A stretch of DNA of 64,000 bases, from NCBI GenBank assembly GCA_029263315.1, contig JAJCXR010000042.1, forward strand, positions 124,001 to 188,000. The letters run 5' to 3'. The notes beneath the pieces are model-generated. The model searched no databases and was not told where the DNA came from. It saw only the letters and a program-made list of their open reading frames with translations. The stretch is from Acidobacteriota bacterium (GTDB lineage Bacteria; Acidobacteriota; Thermoanaerobaculia; Multivoradales; J023). A program made the translations under genes and the position numbers. Positions 49,232-58,674 of this stretch are shown piece after piece; the first letter of the stretch is position 1, and each line of letters begins with the position of its first letter.

Positions 49232-49411
49232 TCAGCCTTCCTCCTGTTGCATCCGCCGCAATGCCGCCTCCCTGGCCGCGGCGTTCCTCTGCTGCTCCAC
49301 CTTGCTGAGCGGGGCACTCGGTGTCTCATCGGCGACGGGTTCTGGAGGTTTCACCGGATCGACGTCCGGAGCGCCACGTAGGGTTGGGTGTTGATGTCCG
49401 AGATTGGGCAT
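49232..49411 (-). CDS. Small hydrophilic protein of the CHAT cluster
   Basis: 59 aa from ATG 49411, with GGGAG 7 bp upstream, which decides this start over 49450. It is proline-rich in the middle and ends in an Ala/Glu/Arg helix. It begins 39 bp after the TPR-CHAT stop in the same direction, so it is the last gene of that unit. It could be a CHAT substrate or a cofactor; this is inference. Confidence 0.6.
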   Translation of the reverse strand: MPNLGHQHPTLRGAPDVDPVKPPEPVADETPSAPLSKVEQQRNAAAREAALRRMQQEEG

Positions 49412-49450
49412 GTGATGACTCCCTGTCGTTTCTAAAGGATAGTAAATCAA

Positions 49451-52390
49451 CTATTCCGAGAGATCTTTCGGGGCGGCCCTCCACTCCCCCTGAAAGACAA
49501 ATCCGGCCCAGTGGTACGGCGCCCGGGTCGAAGTATCGTCGAGGAGAACCAGCTGTGCTTGCCGCAGCGCCGCCGACGGCGATAGGCCGGTCCGCAAATA
49601 GAAAGCGTAGAAGTGTCGCATCAGCTCGGCCGTGGAACCGTCGTCCACCTTCCACAGGCTGGTGACCAAGCGTGTGGCGCCGGCATCGAGGAAGGCGCGG
49701 CTCAAACCCAGCACCCCTTCCCCCGCCTGCGCCCTACCGCGACCGGTTTCGCAGGCGCTCAATACCACCAGCTCCAGGGGCAGCTGCAGACGCGAGATCT
49801 CAAAGGCTCGAAGGAAGCCGTTGCGGGGTCTGCCCTGTTCGTCCACCAGCGAAAGAATCAAACCGGAGAGCTCGGGTAGGGCTTGATCTTGGAAAGCGTG
49901 GGAGGCGATGTGGAGAACACTGAGCTCTCCCAGATCCGCCCCGACCAAGACCTCACGGCTGGCTTCGAATCCCAGATGAGAAACTACCTTCACACCCAGC
50001 TCATCGGCCAAGTCGATGATGCCTGCGACTTCCTTGCCGGAGCCGGGCAGCCGGCTGTTGACCTTGAATTCCATACGATCCGACAAGAGCTCGATCGACC
50101 GCTGCTGAGCTTCCAGGGCCTCCTTCAGGTAAGTCGGGTCCGGTGCTGCCTGCGGCGCAGCAACCGGGTTCCGCTTGACCTCAGTCGCCGGGCCGGGCAA
50201 CGGCGCGGCGTCGCGGGTCGGCGCCCGCAAGCGAGGATCGTCGAGCCCGAACACCGGGTCGGCCAAGGCGAAGATTCCGCCCCCGGGGATCGGCCGCCCG
50301 GCCTCCTGCTGCCGCATCAGCACCAGGGAGGCGACGGACGGCAGCATCACCACTTCGTGGCGTCGAATGAGGTAGTTGTCCTCGGATGTGGAGCCCGGCC
50401 GCATCAAGGCGCCGAAGGGAATGTGCTGCAGCTTTCCCGGTGCCACCACCACAAGTCGTCGATCACCGAGCTTCTTCGCCACCGGCCCCAACAACAACTC
50501 ACCCAGAGCCTTGCCGGCGCGCCGGGTTGCCATCAGGCTCCGCTCCGCTGTCCGTGGTAGATGCTCGGCGAGTTGGTCGATGTTGGCCTCGATTGCCCAC
50601 AAATTCTGCAACGGATAGGCCTCGACGTGGCCCCCGAGGATCGACCACAGATAGCCGCCCCGTTCACCCAGGGAGTACACCAAGACCAAGCTGTCGTCAG
50701 CCTCCAAGGTCGAAAGCATGCGTTCTAGATCGACCGGAGCCGCCGCCGCTTCGGGATGCCGACGCCGACGCAGCTCCCCCCGCACCCGTTGCAAACCGTG
50801 CAATAGCCCGACCAACTGATCCTCGATGTCCGGCACCGCAACATCGCGGGTGAGGCGACGCAGCTCCGCTTCCAGCGCCCCCTCTTCGGCCAGTAGCTGC
50901 GGGTCCTCCTCCACGGGCTCCGCCCCTTGGGCCGCCGACAGGGTGTCGAGCAGGTTGCGCGCCCGGCGCCGTTCGTGGACTTCCAGCGCCTCGAGATGGA
51001 AACCGCCGTCGGCATCGATCCGGTGCTTGGCCATCAGCACATCGATGGCTATCTCGAAAAAATCTTGCCGAAAGGCGAAGTAGTCGGCTCGGACATCGGA
51101 GCGATGGGAGGCGATGCGTTGTGCTTCAGCGATCTGCAATCCCGGCTCTATGTATTGCCAAGCCTCTTGCGGACGACCCAGATCCAACAGGGCCTCGGCA
51201 ACCCGGATTCCGGCCAGGGCCTGACTGGCGGGCTCTTCGAGGTCCTCGAAGATTTCCAAAGCTTGCCGGCAGTATTGCAGGCTCGAGGCCGCATCGGGCA
51301 GGCGCCGTCGAATGCGGCCGAGATCCAGCAAGGCCATGCCCTCGAGCTTGCGAGCTGCCGAGCGGCGGGCCATCTCCAGCGCCCGCCGCGCCGCCTCCTC
51401 TGCCCGCGGCAGGTTCTTCTCGTCGAGCTCGAGGCGAGCTTGAAACAGATGGCTCAAGGCCAGCTCATCCTGCGCCCCCGGAGCCTTCTCACCCATGGCC
51501 ATTAGCAGGGCACGGCTTTCGGCCAACAATTCCTCCACCCGCTTTCGATCTCCGAGGCGGTAGGCAACGTGGGCCAGACGATTGAGCACCGAAGCCAGCT
51601 GCTGTTGCCCGTCGGGAGCTCGGCGATAGAGCTCCGCGGCTTGCTCGAACTGATGCCCAGATTCCAGGGGGCGCTGCAGGGCGATCAGCAGCCCGCCGTA
51701 GCCGAATCGCATCTCGGCCTCATCGCCGATTTCGACCTCCGGCTCGCCGAGCAGCGAAAGACCTTGCTCGAAGCTCCGCAAGGCCAAGCCGAGCTCCCCG
51801 AGGCGCTGCTGCGCCCCCGCCAAGCGGATCAACGTCAACACCTCCAACTGGGCTGAGTCGGCGGCCCGAGAGCCCTCCAGGGCTTCCTCCAGTATCTGGG
51901 TCGCCCGTCGCTGCTGGCCTAGTCCTTGGCGAATCGCCGCCAGGCGCAGCGAGGTGACCGCCATTCCATAATCGTCTTTTGCCAGTCTCGACAGCTCCAC
52001 CGCCTCTTCCCCATAGGCCAGAGCCAAGTCTGCCTGGCCGGCCCTCTGGTGAGCTTTGCAGAGGAGCTCCAAGACCTCGATTTGGCGATCCGCATTGCCC
52101 AGCCGGCGCCAGCTGGCGAGCTCCCCGCGAAGTCTCTCGAGGGTCGCTGCGAGCGCCGCGGGGTCGATCGAGGCTTCCTGCAACAGGGCTCTTGCCGCAT
52201 CGATGAGCTGATCTGCTCCGACCCCGGAACGGCTCTGCTGAAGGTTCTGTCGCGGCTTCACCGAGCCCTCCCCAGGGGGTGATTCCGGTCCCCCGCAGGT
52301 GGCTAAAATGAGCCAACACAGGAGCGCGGCATGCAAGCCGACCGGACGATTCCGGCGGCTACCAGGCGGCAACATCCGGTGCGGCTTCAT
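49451..52390 (-). CDS. TPR-CHAT lipoprotein
   Basis: 979 aa. The N-terminus is a lipoprotein signal with lipobox LILATC. About 12 TPR-like repeats cover roughly residues 40-450. A CHAT domain occupies the C-terminal 450 residues, with catalytic His831 (LHIASHAFQ) and Cys880 (VLSACETGRG) and the conserved VTSLWKVDD. It should be an envelope-anchored cysteine protease of the caspase/separase group. It lies 47 bp downstream of the sigma-like fusion gene in the same direction. Confidence 0.93.
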   Translation of the reverse strand: MKPHRMLPPGSRRNRPVGLHAALLCWLILATCGGPESPPGEGSVKPRQNLQQSRSGVGADQLIDAARALLQEASIDPAALAATLERLRGELASWRRLGNADRQIEVLELLCKAHQRAGQADLALAYGEEAVELSRLAKDDYGMAVTSLRLAAIRQGLGQQRRATQILEEALEGSRAADSAQLEVLTLIRLAGAQQRLGELGLALRSFEQGLSLLGEPEVEIGDEAEMRFGYGGLLIALQRPLESGHQFEQAAELYRRAPDGQQQLASVLNRLAHVAYRLGDRKRVEELLAESRALLMAMGEKAPGAQDELALSHLFQARLELDEKNLPRAEEAARRALEMARRSAARKLEGMALLDLGRIRRRLPDAASSLQYCRQALEIFEDLEEPASQALAGIRVAEALLDLGRPQEAWQYIEPGLQIAEAQRIASHRSDVRADYFAFRQDFFEIAIDVLMAKHRIDADGGFHLEALEVHERRRARNLLDTLSAAQGAEPVEEDPQLLAEEGALEAELRRLTRDVAVPDIEDQLVGLLHGLQRVRGELRRRRHPEAAAAPVDLERMLSTLEADDSLVLVYSLGERGGYLWSILGGHVEAYPLQNLWAIEANIDQLAEHLPRTAERSLMATRRAGKALGELLLGPVAKKLGDRRLVVVAPGKLQHIPFGALMRPGSTSEDNYLIRRHEVVMLPSVASLVLMRQQEAGRPIPGGGIFALADPVFGLDDPRLRAPTRDAAPLPGPATEVKRNPVAAPQAAPDPTYLKEALEAQQRSIELLSDRMEFKVNSRLPGSGKEVAGIIDLADELGVKVVSHLGFEASREVLVGADLGELSVLHIASHAFQDQALPELSGLILSLVDEQGRPRNGFLRAFEISRLQLPLELVVLSACETGRGRAQAGEGVLGLSRAFLDAGATRLVTSLWKVDDGSTAELMRHFYAFYLRTGLSPSAALRQAQLVLLDDTSTRAPYHWAGFVFQGEWRAAPKDLSE

Positions 52391-52437
52391 CGGTTGTTCG
52401 GTCGTATCTTCACTCTATTAAGCGTCAAAGATGCTGA

Positions 52438-54633
52438 TCAGGGATCAAATCCGCCGGCCGTCGGTGCTCTGACGAAGGTCTCTGTATCCAATTCGAATTC
52501 CTGACCGTCACGCAGACCGATCAAGCGCACCTCGATGGGCCCCTCGTCCAACATGCGGACCGAGACGGTAACGCTTTTCTCGACCGCATAGGTGAAGGGC
52601 GGGGTCTGGAACAACAATTCCCCCGTTGCCCCGACGAGGTCGAGACGGTACTCGGGGTAATCAGCCAGCTCGCCGAGCGGAAAGACCAATTGTAGTCGAC
52701 GGGCACCCTCAGGAACCTTCACCTCCGTGGTGCCCCTCACGCCGCCGCCGATCATGATCTCTTGGTAGGGCATATCGACGATGGGTGCATCGAGCCCTGC
52801 CACCTGGCGCCCCAAGTCGATGACTTTCCAGCCGAGGCCCACCGACAGCCCAACAAAGAGCAACAATGATGCGGCGTTGGCCCAGCGTAGCCAGTGGCTG
52901 GGTTGAGGCTGCGGTTTCAAGCCTGGAGCTGTGGTCGTAGGCACCGTTTCTGCGGAGCCGGAGGCCCCTGGACGCCCGGCCAGCGCCAAGGTTTGGGCCC
53001 GTTTGGGTCCATCGTCCAGCCATTCGCGGTAGGTCGGTAGCTCGGAGACCAGGTCGGCCGTCAAGGGGCCCTCTCCGCTGCGCCGTCCCAGCACCGCCTC
53101 CAGGGCCTGCGACGATAGCCGCCCATGGGGCTCGACGGGCCCAAGATTCGCCACCGTCAGGGCCGTTTCAAGGCCCAGGCGCACCACTCGCGGCTCCGCC
53201 TCAGCGACCTCGAAGGCGAGGTCCAAATCGGACGCCGCCGTCAAGGGGAACTGATCCGTCGGGCAGCATCGTACCGTCGACCCGTCGGCATCCACCTGCA
53301 GCACCAGCCACTCGACACCATCGACCTCCGCCCACGGCACGCTGAACAGATCGCCGGCGGTAAGAGATGTGGATTCCATCGTCGAAGCTTCCGCGTCACC
53401 ATCCTCCGACCCCGCGGCGGAGGTTTGCAAAGCTCTTTCCAAGGCGGCCATGGCCCGAGCTCTGGCATCGGGAAACGCTTTGCTACCCCGCGAGCTCGTC
53501 GCCATCGCCTGCCCCTCCGTCCCTAGATTCTGTTTCGGGTACCCCACCCGCTCCGAGCAGCGTTGCCACTGTTGCCGCAAGCGCTCGAAGAGTTTCGGCA
53601 ACCGCGCCCTGGGAATGCCGAGCAGGGCTTCGAGCTGGCGTCCGGTGGGAAAAATATCGGGATCTGGATCCCCCGGCGCCCCGGCGCGTCTCACCAGACC
53701 GGCGACAAATCGCTTCAGATCCTCGAAGGCAAAACCCTTCAGGTAACCCCAGAGCCAGCTCAAGTACTGCCGGGTCTTGGCGTCCAAGTCCCGTTCCTCG
53801 CTGCGGTCGAGGCAACGCACCACCGCCGCCACATATTGACGCAGGACCAACGCTTCGGCGGCCGACTCGACGGGGGTGTCCTCGTCGCGCCAGGCCATGA
53901 AACCCGGCATGTTCAAGAAGCGGGCCGCCCACTCACGTCGCACCTTCTCCTTGAGCGGCGCCGCCAAATCGCCGAAGCGGAAACCCGGACGTTTGGGCCC
54001 GAGATAATCGAGCACATCGAGCATCAGCCCCTCTTTCAACTTGGCCAACCGCTGGTGCGAGGCATTGACCAAGGCATCCAGCCGTCGGTCCGCCCACTGC
54101 TGGACCAAGGGCGAGAGGTCGACATCCCGCACCGCCTCGGGTGATGTGCGGGCAGCGAGGGCAAGATGGGTGCTGTTGCGGATCTTGGCGCCCCCTTGCA
54201 CGACCACCAGCTGCCCTGCGGCCACGGCCCCTTGCACGGCCCCTTGCAGAATCTCGAAGACCCGAAAGCCCAAAGGGTCGTTGCGGCTCTGGGTGGCCAG
54301 CAAGAACTGTCGCACCCCCAACAAGACCAGACCGTCGATGCTCGACTTCTTCTTCGCCTGACGGCGCAAACTGTTGAGCCGCACGACAAAAATGTGCTCG
54401 AAGCACTCCGAAACCAGCTCGTCGAGCCCGTCGCTGCTGTCCCCTGGCTCGGCCCACGCCCGGTGTCCGATGATGCCGAGAAAACTGGGTCGCGTCTGCC
54501 AAGCGCTGCGGCGTTTCATTTCCACCGCCAGGACGCCCCGCAGGGCCTGCCACAGATGCTCACAGAGCTCGTTGTCTGGACCCCCTGGCCCCTCGTCCAT
54601 CTGCCGCACGAATTCCGTGAATACCGTACTCAT
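52438..54633 (-). CDS. Sigma-factor-like N-terminal domain fused to a single-span membrane protein
   Basis: 731 aa. The first 370 residues are helical, and the opening (LWQALRGVLAVEMKRR, then a SLRRQAKKKSSIDG segment) looks like a diverged sigma-70 region-2-type fold. A low-complexity linker, one membrane helix (WANAASLLLFVGLSVGLGWKVI) and a C-terminal beta-rich domain (EGARRLQLVFPLGELADY) follow. This order would put the N-domain in the cytosol and the beta domain outside. It may carry an envelope signal to transcription. The family call is tentative. Confidence 0.7.
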   Translation of the reverse strand: MSTVFTEFVRQMDEGPGGPDNELCEHLWQALRGVLAVEMKRRSAWQTRPSFLGIIGHRAWAEPGDSSDGLDELVSECFEHIFVVRLNSLRRQAKKKSSIDGLVLLGVRQFLLATQSRNDPLGFRVFEILQGAVQGAVAAGQLVVVQGGAKIRNSTHLALAARTSPEAVRDVDLSPLVQQWADRRLDALVNASHQRLAKLKEGLMLDVLDYLGPKRPGFRFGDLAAPLKEKVRREWAARFLNMPGFMAWRDEDTPVESAAEALVLRQYVAAVVRCLDRSEERDLDAKTRQYLSWLWGYLKGFAFEDLKRFVAGLVRRAGAPGDPDPDIFPTGRQLEALLGIPRARLPKLFERLRQQWQRCSERVGYPKQNLGTEGQAMATSSRGSKAFPDARARAMAALERALQTSAAGSEDGDAEASTMESTSLTAGDLFSVPWAEVDGVEWLVLQVDADGSTVRCCPTDQFPLTAASDLDLAFEVAEAEPRVVRLGLETALTVANLGPVEPHGRLSSQALEAVLGRRSGEGPLTADLVSELPTYREWLDDGPKRAQTLALAGRPGASGSAETVPTTTAPGLKPQPQPSHWLRWANAASLLLFVGLSVGLGWKVIDLGRQVAGLDAPIVDMPYQEIMIGGGVRGTTEVKVPEGARRLQLVFPLGELADYPEYRLDLVGATGELLFQTPPFTYAVEKSVTVSVRMLDEGPIEVRLIGLRDGQEFELDTETFVRAPTAGGFDP

Positions 54634-54850
54634 GACTGGATTCCCTTACGCCGAACTAAATATTTCACGTCCCGGCCGCAGACTCGGGACCCGTTGGTTT
54701 GGGACTCACATACTGATCATCCTCCTTTGTGTCGAGCCCGTCAAGCGGTCGACATCGGCCGGTGCGGCCCTCCATCGGAAAACCGATCGGGCAGATTCTT
54801 GAGCCCTATTCAGCCCCTTCCGCGCTCTATCTTGTGAAAAGGAAACCAAT

Positions 54851-56851
54851 GTGAGCCCCATCGAACCCATCGTCGTTCGTGAGGTCGATCTCGAAATTCG
54901 CGTCACCACACCTTGGGGCGCGGGGGATCAGCGGATCGATTACACCCTCAACTCACCCTCCGGCGCCGTCGACTGCGTCCACCGGGCGATCCATGGTCCC
55001 CGTGTCGGCTCGCCGGAAGTTTTCCGTCGCCAGCTGTTCACCAAGATCGAAGCCTTGCAAGGTGGTTTCGATGCGGATGGTGGGGTCCTCTTGAGGGAGG
55101 ACTTGCCTCGGGAGTTGGAGGCCATCGGTCACGACCTCTACGATCAGCTCTTTCCGCCCGAGCTGCAAACCATCTACCGCAAATACCGCGACGACCTGAC
55201 CTCGATCTTGATCGTCTCGGACGAGTCCTGGATTCCATGGGAGATCGTCCGTCCCTATGGCCACGACGGCGATGACTTTCTGTGCCTGCGCTTCGAGCTC
55301 AGCCGTTGGTTGGCCGGGCGAGCGCCCCTGGTCAAAGGTTTGCGGGTGCGGCGCCTACAAGCTGTGGCGACGACGGCGGAGCTGGTCGAAGCGGTCGACG
55401 AAGTCGAGCAAATGGAGAGGTTCTTCGGAGCCATCGGCGGTGTCGAGGGCTCGTTTCAAACCGGCGCCTCGTTTCAAGACCTCTCCGACCTCCTGGAGTC
55501 CCACCATCTCGACCTGATCCACCTGGTGGGCCATGGCACGCAGGAGGAGGATCACACGCCCTCCGACAGCGCCATCCAACTGACAGATCGGCCCTACCGG
55601 GCGCACCACCTTTCGGGCACTGTCCAGCTGGCGGCGGCGGTGCATCGCCCCTTCGTTTTTTTCAACAACTGCCAAGTGGGTCGTCTCAGCGACACCCTGA
55701 CCCAGGTCGACGGCTGGCCTGCACGCTGGGTGCAACGGCGAGGTTGCACCGGTTACCTGGCCCCGTTGTGGTCAGTGGACGACTTTACTGCGCGTCGTTT
55801 CTCCGAAGTCTTCTACTACCACCTGGCGGCCGGGGCGTCCTTGGGGCGATCGGTGCTGGAAGCCCGCCGACGGGTGCACGCCGAGGGCGGCGACCTCATG
55901 TCCCTGCTGGCTTACAGCCTCTACGGTCACCCCAACGGGCAGATTCTCATCGGCGATGGCCAGGCCGACCGTCCCTTGCCGCCGCTGCCGCCACCTCGAC
56001 TCCTGCCGCCGCCTGCGCAGACCCAGCGCCCGCCGCACGGGCCGCCCACCGCCCGACCGCAGGTCGGATCCACCCCGCCGGCTGGATCGCTGAACAAGGC
56101 TCGAACCCCAATACAAGCCGCCCAGACGACGCCCCCGCAGCGCCGTTGGGCGGTACCCGGGGCGGTGGCGGCCCTGCTGCTGGTGGTGGTCTTCTGGGCC
56201 GTCAGCCCGATGTTCCGCGACCACACACCGGACGATCCCACGGTCCACGGCATCATCCCTCCGCCGGACGGCGAGACCTCTTCGACGCCGGACGAGACCA
56301 CGACTCCCGCCAGGTCGAAAGCTCAGGAATCGACCACCCCACCGCCCCCTGCGACAACACCGCCGCCCACCAAACCCCAGTGGCCCTTCCCCATCGCCGC
56401 GCCCCAGAAAGGCAAGCTGGTCGTCCTGGTCCTCGACGACACATCGGGCACGGTCGATCAAGAGCTGGCCCGCGCCATCGAGTCGGTGCTGATCAATGAG
56501 CTGCCGAGCCTGGCGCCCTCGGCTCCCAAAGTCGATGCCTCGACCGTGCGCAGGTTGCTCGACGGCGATAGCAGTGTCTTGCCCGGCCATGGCAAGACCC
56601 CGTGGGGCAGTGAACGCCTGTTGGTGGCCAGCGCCAGCCGCAGATCGCTTCCCCAGGGTGCGGCCCACTTGAAGAGCTTCAGTCTTTCGATGCAAGCCCA
56701 GGTCATCGATGCGGTGACCGGCTCGGCGATCCGACGGGCTGCCTCGACACAAACAGGCATCGGTGCATCCGCCAACCAAGCTCTCGCTCAGGCCGCTGAG
56801 CGATGCCTCGAGGACATCCTCCAATTTCTCAAAAAGGAGACCGACGAATGA
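54851..56851 (+). CDS. CHAT protease with membrane anchor and beta/alpha C-terminal domain
   Basis: 666 aa from GTG 54851 (AAGGA 7 bp upstream). The N-terminal 120 residues are a beta domain. The CHAT domain has His228 (LIHLVGHGTQ) and Cys274 (FVFFNNCQVG), followed by GYLAPLWSVDD and SLYGHPNGQILIG. A Pro-rich linker, one membrane helix (about 431-452), a second Pro/Thr-rich linker and a final alpha/beta domain follow. The protease would be cytosolic and the last domain periplasmic. It is divergent from the sigma-like fusion gene and overlaps the next gene. Confidence 0.9.
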   Translation: MSPIEPIVVREVDLEIRVTTPWGAGDQRIDYTLNSPSGAVDCVHRAIHGPRVGSPEVFRRQLFTKIEALQGGFDADGGVLLREDLPRELEAIGHDLYDQLFPPELQTIYRKYRDDLTSILIVSDESWIPWEIVRPYGHDGDDFLCLRFELSRWLAGRAPLVKGLRVRRLQAVATTAELVEAVDEVEQMERFFGAIGGVEGSFQTGASFQDLSDLLESHHLDLIHLVGHGTQEEDHTPSDSAIQLTDRPYRAHHLSGTVQLAAAVHRPFVFFNNCQVGRLSDTLTQVDGWPARWVQRRGCTGYLAPLWSVDDFTARRFSEVFYYHLAAGASLGRSVLEARRRVHAEGGDLMSLLAYSLYGHPNGQILIGDGQADRPLPPLPPPRLLPPPAQTQRPPHGPPTARPQVGSTPPAGSLNKARTPIQAAQTTPPQRRWAVPGAVAALLLVVVFWAVSPMFRDHTPDDPTVHGIIPPPDGETSSTPDETTTPARSKAQESTTPPPPATTPPPTKPQWPFPIAAPQKGKLVVLVLDDTSGTVDQELARAIESVLINELPSLAPSAPKVDASTVRRLLDGDSSVLPGHGKTPWGSERLLVASASRRSLPQGAAHLKSFSLSMQAQVIDAVTGSAIRRAASTQTGIGASANQALAQAAERCLEDILQFLKKETDE

Positions 56852-58173
56852 GCCTCGGAAGAACAACCTTCTGCCTCGCGATGATTCTCATGGTGAGCGC
56901 TCTCGGTGGCTGCGCCACCTTGCAAGAGCCCCCCGCTCAAGTGACCGTCATACCACCCACGCCTCAAGCCGAGCTGGTCAAGGTTCGGGTCGTCGTTACC
57001 CCGGATAAAGATCGCACCTTGAAACCGGACTCCCGCATCGTGCTGACCAACATGGACGGTGACTGTGCCACCGAGGTCCGCGACGCCCTGATGCGGCGTC
57101 TGGTGGACAACACCGACTATCAAGTCGTGACCCGCGACTTTCTCGATCAGATCATGTCCGAATCCGAGCAAGGTTGGGCCGGCAAGTTCGATTCGAGAAC
57201 CGCAGCTCGGCTCGGTGACCTGTTGGGCGCTTCCGTCTTCGTGGTCGGCCGAATCGCCTACTGCGGCCCTCCCAACGGTACCCGGGCCCGCCATGACGGC
57301 TCCGATATCTACAGCATCCTGGCCGTCCTTCAGATCCTGGACGTCCGGACCGGTAAGGTTCTGATCTCCAGCTCGGCGGAAGGCAGGTACGTGCCCGACT
57401 CCGTGCGCCTGATGGTTTCCACCCACGAAGAGCAAGTCGGTGCGACGGTGGTCGAGCAGGAAGAGCCGCCGCAGGCACCCTCATCCGCCCTAGGTCGATT
57501 TGGTGGAGCCTTGGGCAAGACCTGGGCCAACTTCCGCAACGGTACGGTGGATGGGATGAGAACGACAGGCCCACCCACCCAATCTAGACCCGCAGCCTAT
57601 GCAGACGGGGACGAGGATCAAGACGGGGGAGACCATGACGACGAAGACAACAAGGACGGCAAGAAAAAGAAGAAGAAACCCGAGCTACCGGTCAATTGGC
57701 CCGCTTTCAAGGCGGCGGAAGATCTTGCCAACGGCTTTGCCGACAAGTTCTTCTCCCGCCCGGCATGGGAAGACGTCACCATGTGGACGAGCCCATCTTG
57801 GAGCTACGGCAAGAGCATCCGCTTCGTCAAGTTAGGGCATTGCGACAGGGCGGTGGAGCTTCTGGTCGAGAGCCAAACCGAGCTCCATGACATGTTGGAT
57901 GTCGATGTCGCCAACTACTTACACAACATGGGCGTATCGCTGCTCTGCGACAACCAACCTGAAAAGGCCATTCTCAAGTTCAGGTCCGCCTACCGCATCA
58001 CCTACGATCCTTCGACCCTGCGGATGATCGAGCTCGCCTCCCGTCTCGACGAATGGGCGCTGACCGTTGAGGTCGATAAGCAACCGGAGGTCGAAGTGCT
58101 GGTCGAGCGAGGCTTTCCGGGCGAAGAGGACCCGACCGCGTCCCAGGCCGACGGACCCGCAACCATACCCTGA
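56848..58173 (+). CDS. CsgG-like lipoprotein
   Basis: 441 aa. ATG 56848 overlaps the CHAT stop (ATGA) and has AAGGAG 8 bp upstream. Lipobox LGGC follows a short signal peptide. Residues 45-200 resemble a CsgG-type domain (VRDALMRRLVDNTDYQVVTR, ARLGDLLGASVFVVGRI). An acidic then lysine-rich segment (DEDQDGGDHDDEDNKDGK) leads to a TPR-like end. CsgG proteins form outer-membrane export pores. Coupling to the CHAT gene suggests a paired envelope function. Confidence 0.8.
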   Translation: MSLGRTTFCLAMILMVSALGGCATLQEPPAQVTVIPPTPQAELVKVRVVVTPDKDRTLKPDSRIVLTNMDGDCATEVRDALMRRLVDNTDYQVVTRDFLDQIMSESEQGWAGKFDSRTAARLGDLLGASVFVVGRIAYCGPPNGTRARHDGSDIYSILAVLQILDVRTGKVLISSSAEGRYVPDSVRLMVSTHEEQVGATVVEQEEPPQAPSSALGRFGGALGKTWANFRNGTVDGMRTTGPPTQSRPAAYADGDEDQDGGDHDDEDNKDGKKKKKKPELPVNWPAFKAAEDLANGFADKFFSRPAWEDVTMWTSPSWSYGKSIRFVKLGHCDRAVELLVESQTELHDMLDVDVANYLHNMGVSLLCDNQPEKAILKFRSAYRITYDPSTLRMIELASRLDEWALTVEVDKQPEVEVLVERGFPGEEDPTASQADGPATIP

Positions 58174-58195
58174 GTCGTCGGTCACCGTTTCGCAG

Positions 58196-58576
58196 TCACG
58201 GCTCCTCCGTCAACGACAGCGTATTGCCATCCGGATCCTTGAACCACGCCACCTTGACACCCCCCGGCAGCTCCCAGACGCCATCGTCGTCCTGGGGCAG
58301 CTGGGGGTAACGCTCGAAGTGCACCCCACGGGCCACCAGATCGGCCATGGCGCGACGGATATCGTCGACCGCCCAGCCCAGGACCGTATGGTTGGCCGGA
58401 GTCAACTCTGGCAATTTCTGGATGCGCAGGGAAAGGTCGTCGATGGCAAAAACCAAGGCGTAGGGCTCGTCGGCCACAAAGGTCAGCCCCAGGACATCTT
58501 GGTAAAAGCTCCGGCTGCGATCGGGGTCCGCGGTGGCGACGAAGAGCATCGGTTTGGCGGCAGGCCTGGACAACAT
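58196..58576 (-). CDS. VOC/glyoxalase-superfamily protein
   Basis: 126 aa from ATG 58576 with AAAGGAG 8 bp upstream. Paired beta-alpha-beta-beta-beta modules are seen (FYQDVLGLTFVADEPYALVF and WFKDPDGNTLSLTE, the latter with the metal Glu). It is a typical single-domain member, perhaps a dioxygenase, isomerase or resistance protein. The substrate is unknown. Confidence 0.85.
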   Translation of the reverse strand: MLSRPAAKPMLFVATADPDRSRSFYQDVLGLTFVADEPYALVFAIDDLSLRIQKLPELTPANHTVLGWAVDDIRRAMADLVARGVHFERYPQLPQDDDGVWELPGGVKVAWFKDPDGNTLSLTEEP

Positions 58577-58592
58577 GGACTTCTCCTTTGCG

Positions 58593-58624
58593 ATGGGTTT
58601 TGACTGAAATGGGTTTTGACTGAA
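58593..58624. repeat. Perfect 16-bp tandem duplication before the VOC gene
   Basis: ATGGGTTTTGACTGAA occurs twice head to tail with no mismatch, at 58593-58608 and 58609-58624, just upstream of the VOC ribosome site. It could be a regulator site or a recent slippage duplication. Confidence 0.6.
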
Positions 58625-58674
58625 GTGTGCTCAGACCGGCGAGGTTATCCGCGGGACCACGGCACCGCCGCTAG

